A stretch of DNA of 51,750 nt from Dehalococcoidia bacterium (GCA_030610855.1 JAUWQY010000009.1:1-51750), one strand, 5' to 3'; counted from the stretch's first letter, positions 43,909-51,750 are shown. Made by a program: numbers and translations. The notes: a model not told the origin generated them from the sequence alone.

Positions 43909-44100
43909 CTATTCTTGGCTTTCGCATTTAAGAAGCGTTTCTCGTATCAGCTCTAGGGCTTCCTCACCGCTTTCGGCTGTCGCTACCTGGTAACCAGCCT
44001 TCTTAAGCCGGTCCCTAATTGACTCCCGCACGATTGGCTCATCATCTACAATTAAAACGGTTTGTTGGTCATGTTTTCTAATCCTTACAACGCTACACAA
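43909..44100 (-). pseudogene. Truncated duplicate of the receiver domain
   Basis: This 63-codon frame contains VLIVDDEPIVRESIRDRL and YQVATAESGEEALELI, nearly identical to residues 6-43 of the adjacent fusion, then leaves the receiver fold with an unrelated 13-residue tail and stops. It lacks the phosphoacceptor Asp and everything after it. DNA similarity is high, so this is a partial tandem duplication of the 5' end of the fusion gene or of a shared ancestor. Its stop is 9 bases before the fusion's start codon. A functional receiver is excluded. Confidence 0.7.
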
Positions 44101-44197
44101 TCATTGACGAGCAAACCCTCAACTTGTCGTTTCATTTCGGTTTACTACACGCCTCACGAAGCACCACCCGCAAGATGCTTTTTGTGCCGTAAACAAG

Positions 44198-44665
44198 CTA
44201 TGCATTGGAATGCTCACTCAGCTCTTGACAAACGATTCTAACACAATTAGGGATTGCCTGCCTTGCTGCGGCTGTACACTTTTCACTGAAGGAATGTGCA
44301 TCTCCGACCTCGATGGCAAAGATGACAATCTGTCGCGGCAAAGCCAAACCGAGTCTCCTGCCAAGCTCAATAGCGATGACAAAGTCGAGGTCGTGTGACG
44401 TGTTGGCGTATCCGTTGGTATCAAATGCCTCGAGTTCGAGACGATAAATCTGGCCGGTCTTCCCTTCCATAGTGTGAATGGCATCGATAATAACAGCTCT
44501 ATCGTATCCAGCCAACAACTCCAAGCAGTCCATACCAGTCCCACTTGCCTCTATCACTGTTATATCTAGCTTGTTAAGCTTGTCTCGCAAAGCTCTGACG
44601 GCGTGGAGACCTACACTGTCGTCACCACGCATCGGATTGCCCATGCCCAATATTATCGTCCTCAC
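44198..44665 (-). CDS. Hydrogenase maturation protease
   Basis: This nickel-dependent endopeptidase of the HyaD/HycI/HoxW type trims the C-terminus of the large subunit once NiFe is in place. Motifs are LGMGNPMRGDDSVGLHA (first metal ligand region), VIIDAIHT and TSHDLDF with the conserved His. I prefer the GTG at 44665 (VRTIILGMGN, with GAGG about 11 nt upstream), which matches family length; the frame is open to 44731, so a longer N-terminus is possible. It would act on the short seven-residue tail of HydA. Confidence 0.85.
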   Translation of the reverse strand: MRTIILGMGNPMRGDDSVGLHAVRALRDKLNKLDITVIEASGTGMDCLELLAGYDRAVIIDAIHTMEGKTGQIYRLELEAFDTNGYANTSHDLDFVIAIELGRRLGLALPRQIVIFAIEVGDAHSFSEKCTAAARQAIPNCVRIVCQELSEHSNA

Positions 44666-44899
44666 CTTACCTATTATCCTCAAAGGCTTTTTCAAAACCA
44701 TCGCCACGGCCAGAGATAACCATAAGCCCATTTACTACAAGAGTTCTCTACCTTCAGTGGGAAATGAACCTCTGTCTGCTTTGAGTCCCAGATTCCCACA
44801 GCGAATAGCGATAAGGGTTAGGGAGGCTAGAGCTTGCCTTGCATTGAATATAGTGGACTGCATATTGCATCGCCCACTGTCAATAGCATAATCTTCTAG

Positions 44900-45510
44900 C
44901 TATGGCTTGTCCTTACGGAAAAAGCGTAAGGTTCCATAGCGGCAAGACTTTTCGCCGCCAGACAATTGCTTAAGCTCTTTCACCTTGTCTTCACTGAGAA
45001 AGAGGTATGTGTCGTGCCTATCCATCACCGCTGCTTCGAGAGGGCATGAGGAACATTCATAGTTACGCCTGCAAAGTCCATAAGGGCCGGCACCGAGCGT
45101 CAGCCAGAGGTGTTTATCGTATACTTTTCCCCCTTCTAATTCCTCTAGGGCCTTACCTATTATCCTCTCCAAGTCCGGAACCGTGAAAGGCTTAGGTAGG
45201 AAGTCGAGCACACCTAAACTCTTAGCCTTCTCGTACGTTTCTTCTGACGAATAGGCTGTAATGATCACTCCCTTTGTCTCCGGTTTGAGCGCCTTCGCCT
45301 GCTCGAATACTTGCAGGCCATCAATGCCTGGTAGCCTTAAATCAAGAACAATAAAAGCGAAGTCCTCATTTTTGATTCTCTCTAAGGTACCTCTCCAGTC
45401 TCAGTGCACTCTACCTCGTATCCGTCCTCCATAAGCCATTCCCCCGGGCTTTCCCTCACTCATTCGTGATCTTCTACAATCAGAATCTTCTTTTTCTTCG
45501 GCTCCATCAT
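44900..45510 (-). pseudogene. Response regulator with Cys-rich C-terminal domain, broken by a stop and a frameshift
   Basis: A good ribosome binding site (AAAGGAGG, 6 nt before the ATG at 45510) starts KKKKILIVEDHE, then an in-frame TGA (45460-45462), VRESPGEWLMEDGYEVECTETGE, and a one-base loss near 45384-45392. After the shift the frame gives RIKNEDFAFIVLDLRLPGIDG, VIITAYSSEE and FLPKPFTVPDLERII, completing a receiver with Asp and Lys intact. A C-terminal domain follows: HLWLTLGAGPYGLCRRNYEC, then SSCPLEAAV and a terminal LRFFRKDKP. Two independent lesions make it a pseudogene. The Cys-rich tail resembles one seen in other anaerobes but has no function I can name. Confidence 0.8.
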
Positions 45511-45523
45511 TTCTTGCCTCCTT

Positions 45524-46050
45524 TCACAATATCCTGACATTAGCTGCTCCTGAAGCCATAAGACCAGCTATGATACCGGTTCACAAGTTACCCAAGTTCA
45601 CGCTGACGGCTGCCCGAATTTCGCCTTTTGCTGTTTCAATCGAAACAAAAGCCTTCGATATGATCTAGACTACCTGCTCTACCACACTGAGTATTCGTCA
45701 CCATTTGCCTTGTGCCAATCCTACATTTATCCAGGTTTCGAGATGCTCGCCCAAATCTCCAACCCATGACTCTATCTTCTCAAGATTCCCATTAGCCAAA
45801 GCTGCTCTGGCTTCCTAAGTTGCTTCAACTGGACGCCGAGTGGCTAGGAGATCGTGCGAACCTATCTTCCCGACCTCCATGCTCACTGAGGGTGAGAAGA
45901 GCTTGCGTCACCTAGGGCTCCTAACGAATTCGACTTCTACATCACCCTCTGGGTATAAGCCTCAACACTGCGCCGAGGTCTCCTGCCCCGAAGGTCATGC
46001 TCTGGAATATCGTGTGCTAAAACAACACATTCTAGCTTGTCAAACCTCAT
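45524..46050 (-). pseudogene. DUF4926-like gene with multiple nonsense codons and frameshifts
   Basis: From the ATG at 46050 the sequence reads FDKLECVVLAHDIPEHDLR, then after frame changes AGDLGAVLR and LYPEGDVEVEFVRSPR. These segments fit a DUF4926 domain. The same last frame runs on as MEVGKIGSHDLLATRRPVEA, EARAALANGNLEKIESWVGD, LGEHLETWINVGLAQGKW and IISKAFVSIETAKGEIRAAV, interrupted by TGA, TAG, TGA, TAG and TGA codons, and ends at 45524-45526. Peptide sense is well preserved between lesions, so the decay is recent. It lies between hypE and the response-regulator relic in the same orientation and was probably part of the hydrogenase operon. Confidence 0.65.
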
Positions 46051-46141
46051 CGTAGTCCTCTAGGATAGTCAGTAACAAACCTTAGGAATACCCTCCCCTT
46101 TAAGTATTGTAACCAAGATGGTTACAATTTGCACTGTTTGA

Positions 46142-47188
46142 CTAACATATGCGAGGTAGCATGTCGCCCGTGAGCATATCAACTATTCTAGTGCCGCCAA
46201 CTCTTGTTCTCATTATAACCCTCCCCTTGGGGCCGGACAGCACCTCGCCGATAATGGTAGCCTCATGGCCGTAACGTGCCTTCCGCATTACTTGCACCAT
46301 CCTTTCGGCGTCCTCAGGTGCAACACAGGCAACCAGTTTGCCTTCGTTAGCCACATAAAGGGGATCGTAGCCTAGTATCTCACAAGCGGCAGCTACCTCC
46401 TCACGGATAGGAATTTGTTCCTCTAAAATGCAGATACCGGCCTTCGACTGCCGGGCAATCTCATTTAGTGTGGTGGCAAGACCGCCTCGGGTAGGGTCAC
46501 GCATGGCATGAACCTTATGGCTTGTCCTTAGCATGGCGTCTACCATATGGTTGAGAGGGGCAACATCGCTCTTAAAGCTGTTGCTGAAAGTTAAGCCCTC
46601 CCTTGCGGAGAGGACAGCGATACCATGGTCACCGATGGTGCCTGACACTATAACCATGTCTCCTGGTTGGGCATTGCTACCTGAGATTTTCACTTCTCCA
46701 GAGAGCAAACCTACACCGGCAGTATTGATAAAGAGACCATCAGCGCTACCCTTCTCAACTACTTTAGTATCACCAGCCACAATCTTTACCCTAGCCTCCT
46801 TTGCTGCCCTCTGCATTGAGGTCACAATTCTGCGTAGGGTTGAAATCGGGAGTCCTTCTTCTATGACGAAGGCAGCCGATAAATACAAAGGAGTAGCACC
46901 GACCATAGCCAAATCGTTGACAGTGCCACAGACCGCCAGCCTGCCAATGTCCCCTCCCGGCCAGGAGAGGGGGTTCACTACATATGAATCGGTGGTAAAG
47001 GCTATCTCATCTTCAGATAGCTGTCGCCTTTTAGAAATCCTATCGCTGTCTGTTAAGGGAAAGACGGCAGAGTCATCGCCGGCTTGCAGAATAGGATTGA
47101 TAAATCGAGGCATAAACAATGACTCAATTAAGTCGTGGCTGAGCTTGCCGCCACTGCCGTGGCCCAGGATTATTCTGGCCTTTCGCAT
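46142..47188 (-). CDS. hypE: Hydrogenase maturation factor HypE
   Basis: HypE dehydrates the carbamoyl group received from HypF on its C-terminal cysteine to a thiocyanate, the source of the CN ligands. The N-terminus has GHGSGGKLSHDLI and GDDSAVFPL, the ATP-binding region of the PurM/SelD-like fold has KIVAGDTKVVEKG, and the chain ends MLPRIC with the required terminal Cys. Length (348) is normal. It begins 4 nt after hypD. Confidence 0.96.
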   Translation of the reverse strand: MRKARIILGHGSGGKLSHDLIESLFMPRFINPILQAGDDSAVFPLTDSDRISKRRQLSEDEIAFTTDSYVVNPLSWPGGDIGRLAVCGTVNDLAMVGATPLYLSAAFVIEEGLPISTLRRIVTSMQRAAKEARVKIVAGDTKVVEKGSADGLFINTAGVGLLSGEVKISGSNAQPGDMVIVSGTIGDHGIAVLSAREGLTFSNSFKSDVAPLNHMVDAMLRTSHKVHAMRDPTRGGLATTLNEIARQSKAGICILEEQIPIREEVAAACEILGYDPLYVANEGKLVACVAPEDAERMVQVMRKARYGHEATIIGEVLSGPKGRVIMRTRVGGTRIVDMLTGDMLPRIC

Positions 47189-47192
47189 AACC

Positions 47193-48341
47193 TTACTCCT
47201 TCAATGTAACTGGTTTGTTGTTCGCCTGGGGTTCTCCTGTTTGTGAGAGAGCCTCACCTTCCTCCTCATAAAGATACCAGACAGAGCAAGTTCCCTCGGT
47301 TGAAACCATACACGGACCTACCGGATGTTCAGGGGTACAGGCTTTAGCGAAAAGGCCACACTCGTGAGGTGTAGATACACCACGTAGTATGTCCCCGCAG
47401 CAGCAGCCCGCCGCTTCCTTCGGAGGCCTGGTAACGATTTTAAAGGCACAGTCGGCATCGACCCGTTCGTACCGTTGACCTAACTTCAAACCGCTTTTAG
47501 GGATGATGCCGATTCCCCGCCAGCGAGCATCGGTAACATCAAAGACGGTACTCAGATACTTGAGGGCTATGGGATTTCCCTCTTTGCGAACGGCGCGACG
47601 GTATTGAATGTCCACTCGTGGTTCTTCAGCGCTGATCTGTTCCAATAGCATATCAATCGCTTGCAGTATGTCTAACGGTTCAAAGCCAGCAATAACACAG
47701 GGGATGCCATATTCTCGGGGAATGAATTCATATGGCTGTGAGCCGATAATAGTGCTCACATGCCCGGGACAAATAAAGCCGTCGATATGTACCTCATCGG
47801 AATCAAGCAGAGCCCTCATGGCTGGTGGGATCAATTTATGGACAGAAAGAAAGAAGAAGTTGTCAATCCCCAGTCGCTCTGCCTCAAGGATGGCGCTAGC
47901 TGTAGTTGGGGATGTCGTTTCAAAACCAACGCCAAGAAAGACCACTGATTTACGGGAATTATTTTCGGCAATCTTCAGGGCATCTAGAATGGAATAGACC
48001 ACTCTAATGTCAGCGCCGACAGCCTTAACTTGGGAAAGGCTGGAATAACTTCCTGGCACTTTCATCATATCACCGAAGGTGGTTAGGATCACTTGGGCAT
48101 TTTTAGCGAGAGCGATAGCTTTATCAATGTCAGCGTTAGGGGTTACACACACCGGACAGCCGGGACCGGAAAGCAGGTTGATCTTTTCTGGCAAGATTTG
48201 GCGGATGCCATGCTTAAAAATGGCGACGGTATGGGTACCACACACCTCCATTAGATTGGTCGGGCGCACCTTCTTTTCTTGTATTCTCAGCGCAAGGCCT
48301 CGACCTGCGGCAGAGTTACGAAACTCGTCAATAAATCTCAC
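47193..48341 (-). CDS. hypD: Hydrogenase maturation factor HypD
   Basis: HypD is the iron-sulfur scaffold on which Fe(CN)2CO is assembled with HypC. Conserved motifs are LMEVCGTHTVAIFKHG, GPGCPVCVTP, GFETTSPTTA and the 4Fe-4S region CCCGDILRG with CGLFAKACTPEHPVGPCMVS. At 382 residues it is of normal length. It lies between hypC and hypE on the same strand with short gaps. Confidence 0.96.
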   Translation of the reverse strand: MRFIDEFRNSAAGRGLALRIQEKKVRPTNLMEVCGTHTVAIFKHGIRQILPEKINLLSGPGCPVCVTPNADIDKAIALAKNAQVILTTFGDMMKVPGSYSSLSQVKAVGADIRVVYSILDALKIAENNSRKSVVFLGVGFETTSPTTASAILEAERLGIDNFFFLSVHKLIPPAMRALLDSDEVHIDGFICPGHVSTIIGSQPYEFIPREYGIPCVIAGFEPLDILQAIDMLLEQISAEEPRVDIQYRRAVRKEGNPIALKYLSTVFDVTDARWRGIGIIPKSGLKLGQRYERVDADCAFKIVTRPPKEAAGCCCGDILRGVSTPHECGLFAKACTPEHPVGPCMVSTEGTCSVWYLYEEEGEALSQTGEPQANNKPVTLKE

Positions 48342-48367
48342 CCGGTTTCACCTCGGACAGATCTGGG

Positions 48368-48592
48368 TTAATCGCCCATCCCTTCAGCAATCTCCTCAAA
48401 GAGGCGTATTGTTTCCTCTGCCTCCTTCTCATCCAGCTTCTGAATAGCAAACCCAGCGTGCAAGAGGACATAATCGCCCACCTGGACATCAGGCACAAGC
48501 ATTATGCTTGCCTGGCGGGCGAGCCCACCGACCTCTACTAATGCCTCTAGACTATCTATTTGTAATACTCTAACCGGTACCGCTAAGCACAT
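48368..48592 (-). CDS. hypC: Hydrogenase maturation chaperone HypC
   Basis: HypC carries the Fe(CN)2CO unit from HypD to the large subunit. It starts MCLAVPVRVLQID with the essential Cys2, and has the beta-barrel segments VEVGGLARQASIMLVPDV and VGDYVLLHAGFAI. At 74 residues it is normal. Its first 23 nt overlap the 3' end of hypF, indicating coupled translation. Confidence 0.95.
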   Translation of the reverse strand: MCLAVPVRVLQIDSLEALVEVGGLARQASIMLVPDVQVGDYVLLHAGFAIQKLDEKEAEETIRLFEEIAEGMGD

Positions 48593-51032
48593 GGGTACTC
48601 CCCCTTCTTAACTTGGGACTGGTAACTTTTGCGTTGGCAATCACCGCTTGACCCAAAGCAATGCCTCCATCGTTACAGGGTACCTGGTGATGAATATACG
48701 GTGTAAAGCCCTTCCTCCGCAGATGACCCAGAGTTCGTTTAAGGAGGTAAATATTCTGAAACACACCTCCACTGAGTGCCACTTTGCTTAGACCCTCTTG
48801 CTCCCGAATCAGACAGCAGACCACAGAGACCATCTCGGCCACGGCATTATGGAATTTGGCAGAAATAGTAGCGCTGGGAACTCCAGCTTTTAAATCGTGA
48901 ATGATACTGCAAAGGAGAGGCTCCTGGTCAATAACAACAGGAAGCTTACCTCTTGGCAGGGGCCAATAATATCCCTCTTTAATGCTCTTATCGGCAAGCA
49001 TTTCCAGTTCAATCGCCGCTTGTCCCTCGTAGGTGATGACATCACATACACCTAACAGAGAAGAAACGCCATCAAAAAGCCGACCGCAGCTAGAGGTGAG
49101 GGGAGAGTTAAGCCTTCCCTCAATCTGTCTTCTGACAATCTCAAGTTCCACGGGGTCTATCCGGTCAAACAGGGTAAGGTCGCTGGTCAGATTGCGTGGA
49201 AGATTATACAGATAGCTGATAGCCATGCGATACGGCTTTCTAATTGATGCCTCACCACCGGGCAGCACCACATAGTTCAAGTGAGCACGACGCTCAAAAT
49301 GCTGAAAATCACAAACTAGAAACTCGCCACCCCAGATTCGCCCATCCTCTCCATAGCCGGTTCCATCAAAGGCAACGCCTATTACCGGCTCCTGCACTCC
49401 ATTCTCTGCTAGGCAACTGGCAATGTGGGCGTGATGGTGCTGTACAGGCACAAATTGCGCTCCTCTAGGCAATTGCTCAGCACTGTTGCGTCTTAATTCG
49501 AGGGCATACTTCGTAGAGAGATATTCAGGATGGAGGTCATAAGCAATCACCTCTGGCAAGACCCGGAAAAGCCTCTTAAAGTGTTCTATCCCTGATTCAA
49601 AGGAGCTTAGGGTCTCTAGATTTTCCATATCGCCAATGTGCTGGCTAAGGAAGGCATAATTTTCCTTGGTAATACAAAAGGTGTTTTTTAACTCAGCTCC
49701 GCAAGCGAGCACCGGTCTCATTTCGAAGTCAAGTCTCACTGGGAAGGGGGCGTAGCTCCGTGAACGCCGAATAATAGCCTCTTTACCTTCGAATACCCTG
49801 GTTACCGTGTCATCGCAACGAATGTGGATATCACGGTCATGTAGCAGGAAAACGTCGGCTAGCATCCTAAGACGCTCCAGTGCTTCCTCATTACCTATGG
49901 TGATGGGCTCCTCGCTCATATTGCCGCTAGTCATAACCAGCGCTAGATTATCCGTCTCGTCTCCTCTTCTCTCCAGAAGCAGATAATGCAGAGGTGTGTA
50001 AGGTAGCATGACGCCTAGGTAGGAGTTATTGGGAGCGACCAAAGCTGAGATAGGTGATTCTCCTTTATGGCGCAACAGCACAATGGGTCGCTGCGGCGAC
50101 TCCAGAAGCTGCCTCTCAGCATCACTGACATGGCAATACCTTTCTACTGCCTGACAATCAAGAGACATGATGGCGAATGGCTTGTTCACCCGGCCCTTTC
50201 GCTCCCGTAGAAGAGATATCGCTTTGCTGTTGGTAGCATCGTAGGCTAAGTGAAAGCCACCGAGCCCTTTTACGGCGACAATGGCACCTCGACTAAGTAA
50301 GTGACGTGCCATCATGAAAGCTTCCTCACCCTCAGCGAGGCTGTCGCCTACGGCCTCCCCGTTAACCAGCCACACCCGGGGGCCACAAGTCGGGCAGGCG
50401 TTAGGCTGAGCATGAAAGCGACGGTCACTCGGGTTGTGATATTCCTCTTCACAGCTAGGGCACATCTTAAATGCCGCCATCGTGGTCTTTGGCCTATCGT
50501 AGGGAATATCTTTAATGATGGTAAAACGGGGTCCACAATTAGTGCAGTTAATGAAGGGATAGCGATAACGCCGGTCTAAGGGGTCGAAAAGCTCCCTGAG
50601 ACAATCCGGACAAATACAAATGTCGGGCGAGATTAATACGAACTTGTCTTCCTGCTCCTGGCTAGCTTGAATAATGAAGGACTGGTAGCCGACAGGAGGC
50701 AGAAGACTGCTCTCAATCCGTTCGATTACTGCTAAGGGTGGTGCCTTGAGTGTGATATCCGCAATAAATTCCTCTAACCTATTTGTGAGGCCTTCAACTT
50801 CTATGACCACTCCGCCGGTAGAGTTGAGCACCCAACCTTTCAGTTCGTGGTCATTGGCAAGGCGGTAGACAAAAGGTCGGAAACCAACGCCTTGCACTAT
50901 ACCCCGCACGATAATCCTGGCTCTGATCGGCTCAACGCCTACCGCCTCTGCCCGGCACGTTATGACAGGTGAACCTATCTCTCCCCTCTCAACAGCACGC
51001 CCCGCCAAATTTCCCCAGGTTGCTCGCTTCAT
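48570..51032 (-). CDS. hypF: Carbamoyltransferase HypF
   Basis: HypF uses carbamoyl phosphate and ATP to carbamoylate HypE. Domains in order: acylphosphatase (IIVRGIVQGVGFRPFVYRLA, near residue 40); two zinc-finger units (CPDC...CTNC and CPSC...CPTC, about residues 145-225); YrdC-like domain (AVKGLGGFHLAYDA, KPFAIM); and a Kae1-like domain (VQHHHAHIASCLAENG, GVAFDGTGYGEDGRIWGG, KVALSGGVFQN). It has 820 residues; the N-terminal 35 residues before the acylphosphatase are longer than usual, so the true start may be slightly internal. It begins 8 nt after the hypA-like gene. Confidence 0.96.
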   Translation of the reverse strand: MKRATWGNLAGRAVERGEIGSPVITCRAEAVGVEPIRARIIVRGIVQGVGFRPFVYRLANDHELKGWVLNSTGGVVIEVEGLTNRLEEFIADITLKAPPLAVIERIESSLLPPVGYQSFIIQASQEQEDKFVLISPDICICPDCLRELFDPLDRRYRYPFINCTNCGPRFTIIKDIPYDRPKTTMAAFKMCPSCEEEYHNPSDRRFHAQPNACPTCGPRVWLVNGEAVGDSLAEGEEAFMMARHLLSRGAIVAVKGLGGFHLAYDATNSKAISLLRERKGRVNKPFAIMSLDCQAVERYCHVSDAERQLLESPQRPIVLLRHKGESPISALVAPNNSYLGVMLPYTPLHYLLLERRGDETDNLALVMTSGNMSEEPITIGNEEALERLRMLADVFLLHDRDIHIRCDDTVTRVFEGKEAIIRRSRSYAPFPVRLDFEMRPVLACGAELKNTFCITKENYAFLSQHIGDMENLETLSSFESGIEHFKRLFRVLPEVIAYDLHPEYLSTKYALELRRNSAEQLPRGAQFVPVQHHHAHIASCLAENGVQEPVIGVAFDGTGYGEDGRIWGGEFLVCDFQHFERRAHLNYVVLPGGEASIRKPYRMAISYLYNLPRNLTSDLTLFDRIDPVELEIVRRQIEGRLNSPLTSSCGRLFDGVSSLLGVCDVITYEGQAAIELEMLADKSIKEGYYWPLPRGKLPVVIDQEPLLCSIIHDLKAGVPSATISAKFHNAVAEMVSVVCCLIREQEGLSKVALSGGVFQNIYLLKRTLGHLRRKGFTPYIHHQVPCNDGGIALGQAVIANAKVTSPKLRRGSTHVLSGTG

Positions 51033-51040
51033 AGAGGTAC

Positions 51041-51316
51041 TTACTCCCCTTCAAAAGATACCAGTGTCAAAGCATTCCCTGTTGAGGGCTCTATTTCCAA
51101 TACTGCTTCCCTGGCTATCGTTTTTTCACTTAGCAATTGAAAACAGAAGCGTAATGAGTCTTCGGTTATATGACTATCCTCACCTAATTCAACCTGAATC
51201 TTTGTTATCTTGCTGATTCGGGTCTCTTTCGCTTGGGTGCAAACCCGGTCCTCAGCGCTAAAGACAAACGTGGCTCTGCAATCCGAACGTTGGAGAGACT
51301 TATCCTGAAAGCTCAT
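51041..51316 (-). CDS. hypA: HypA-like protein lacking the nickel motif and zinc ribbon
   Basis: HypA delivers nickel to the hydrogenase large subunit. Residues 30-75 match HypA (SKITKIQVELGEDSHITEDS, then LRFCFQLLSEKTIAREAVLE). Two essential parts are absent. The N-terminus should be MHE... with the nickel-binding His2 but reads MSFQDKSLQRS. The zinc domain with two CxxC motifs should follow LEIE, but the chain jumps to PSTGNALTLVSFEGE and stops at 91 residues instead of about 115. Upstream AAAAAAGGAGGT is a strong ribosome binding site, so it is still likely translated. HypB is not in the window. It probably cannot handle nickel normally; annotating it as a pseudogene would also be defensible. 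Confidence 0.75.
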   Translation of the reverse strand: MSFQDKSLQRSDCRATFVFSAEDRVCTQAKETRISKITKIQVELGEDSHITEDSLRFCFQLLSEKTIAREAVLEIEPSTGNALTLVSFEGE

Positions 51317-51605
51317 TGGATGACCTCCTTTTTTCTCAAATTTTAGTTAGAGTTCGGTCATCCAATGCCAATATAGCCTGAAGTAACTTCAAAGAGCTTG
51401 CAACAACCTAAGCTTGAAACTAATGAGTGGATTGTACCCCCAAGGAATCTCTTTGTCAAACGAGAGCATCGTCCAGGTCACACAGAAAAAATGGTGGCTC
51501 ATCTCTGGTGGAGTATTTCGCGGGCAGCAAATCAAGGAGCAAGGCCACAGCAAAGGCTCCGGTCTTACTCCTCAGTGACGATAGGCAATGCCCTTATCGG
51601 TTGAT
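51317..51605. other. Spacer upstream of the hyp operon
   Basis: No supported gene. It should contain the promoter of the minus-strand hyp/hydrogenase operon; TATATT (minus strand, 51376-51371) and TAAAAT (just ahead of the ribosome binding site) are -10 candidates, but neither has a well-spaced -35. Confidence 0.35.
51379..51391. promoter_or_regulatory. 13-bp palindrome in the hyp promoter region
   Basis: TGAAGTAACTTCA is two perfect 6-bp arms around one base, about 65 nt upstream of the hypA-like start and next to the TATATT -10 candidate. It could be an operator; no regulator gene is adjacent. Confidence 0.35.
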
Positions 51606-51692
51606 TTAAGCTTCCTTGCCCCCATACTTGAAGGAGATCCGCACCTTCGCACGATAAGCGGTAACCTTGCCGTTCTCGATCTGCATGTCCAG
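51606..51692 (-). pseudogene. C-terminal fragment of a dodecin-like gene
   Basis: Reading leftwards, the frame gives LDMQIENGKVTAYRAKVRIS, continues FKYGGKEA and stops. This matches the last strand pair of dodecin, a small flavin-storing protein of about 70 residues. Upstream of the first few codons the sequence switches to insertion-sequence DNA, so the 5' two thirds of the gene are missing here. The exact junction lies in 51686-51692, where the two sequences share a few bases. Confidence 0.55.
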
Positions 51693-51750
51693 CTGAAGAG
51701 GAGTATAGATGCCAAGCTAGTTAAGCTGTACCAGGCTTATGAGGAGAAAA
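51686..51750 (+). mobile_element. Second, partial copy of the insertion-sequence transposase
   Basis: These 65 bases match 39171-39235 with two mismatches and in the same orientation, corresponding to the transposase C-terminal segment PAQLKRSIDAKL. The 5' part of the element is absent; the rest continues beyond the window. It is joined directly to the dodecin-like gene end. Confidence 0.8.

Noticed and set aside
45460-45462. In-frame TGA in the response-regulator relic as selenocysteine
   Set aside because: The position is not catalytic, no SECIS-like hairpin follows, and the gene has an independent frameshift.
45524-46050. Stop-codon recoding in the DUF4926-like gene
   Set aside because: Both TAG and TGA occur, with frameshifts as well; ordinary decay is simpler and intact neighbours use TAG and TGA as stops.
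51398-51604. 68-codon plus-strand frame upstream of the hyp operon
   Set aside because: No ribosome binding site or family signature; overlaps the expected promoter region.

Overview
The window reads like a chromosomal segment of an anaerobic bacterium of the Chloroflexota, most likely class Dehalococcoidia or a close relative. This is inferred from gene content and protein character, not from a marker-gene tree. Supporting traits are several acyl-CoA-processing enzymes, a translin-family protein beside a ThiD2-ThiE fusion, RemA next to guanylate kinase, two geranylgeranyl-reductase-family proteins, a small InlB-repeat surface protein, selenocysteine machinery and a group 3 [NiFe]-hydrogenase.

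Layout. 1-2160: ComEC, cut by the window edge. 2520-3803: TrpB2-type tryptophan synthase beta chain. 4323-9177 (+): an acyl-CoA oxidation run (carboxyltransferase, two acyl-CoA dehydrogenases, 3-hydroxyacyl-CoA dehydrogenase). 9300-11759 (-): translin-like protein, ThiD2-ThiE and two FmdB zinc ribbons. 11952-15481 (-): SCP2-type thiolase, MenB/BadI-like crotonase and an HMG-CoA-synthase-like protein fused to a DUF35 zinc ribbon, preceded by a promoter and a 13-bp-arm palindrome. 15758-17450 (-): C4 zinc-ribbon coiled-coil protein, Gmk and RemA. 17676-19674 (-): AroA behind a decayed tyrA. 20013-26120: surface protein, BirA, metallo-beta-lactamase-fold protein, YbeY and MutS. 26182-31493: isoprenoid block (Dxs, two FAD reductases, UppS). 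31596-32707 (-): tRNA-Ala and a Tat cluster in which tatC survives only as a C-terminal stump. 32898-37721 (-): a full selenocysteine locus (selA, selB, selD, tRNA-Sec). selD itself carries an in-frame UGA followed by a SECIS-like hairpin, so its true start lies 63 nt upstream of the one a stop-to-stop reading gives.

38004-39341 holds an insertion sequence with 10-bp terminal inverted repeats and a frameshifted DDE transposase. A 65-bp fragment of the same element reappears at the right edge of the window, where it abuts a dodecin-like gene end.

39546-51316 (-) is a hydrogenase structural and maturation locus: HydA, HydD, a 775-residue protein, maturation protease, HypE, HypD, HypC, HypF and HypA. 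The 775-residue protein joins a CheY-like receiver domain to the HydB (iron-sulfur) and HydG (FAD/NAD) electron-transfer modules. A truncated copy of the receiver lies directly upstream of it, and two multi-lesion pseudogenes (a response regulator with a Cys-rich tail, and a DUF4926-like protein) lie between the protease and hypE. HypA has lost both its N-terminal nickel motif and its zinc ribbon. The receiver-hydrogenase fusion is the most unusual item here; the surrounding decay raises the question of whether this hydrogenase is still matured and regulated.
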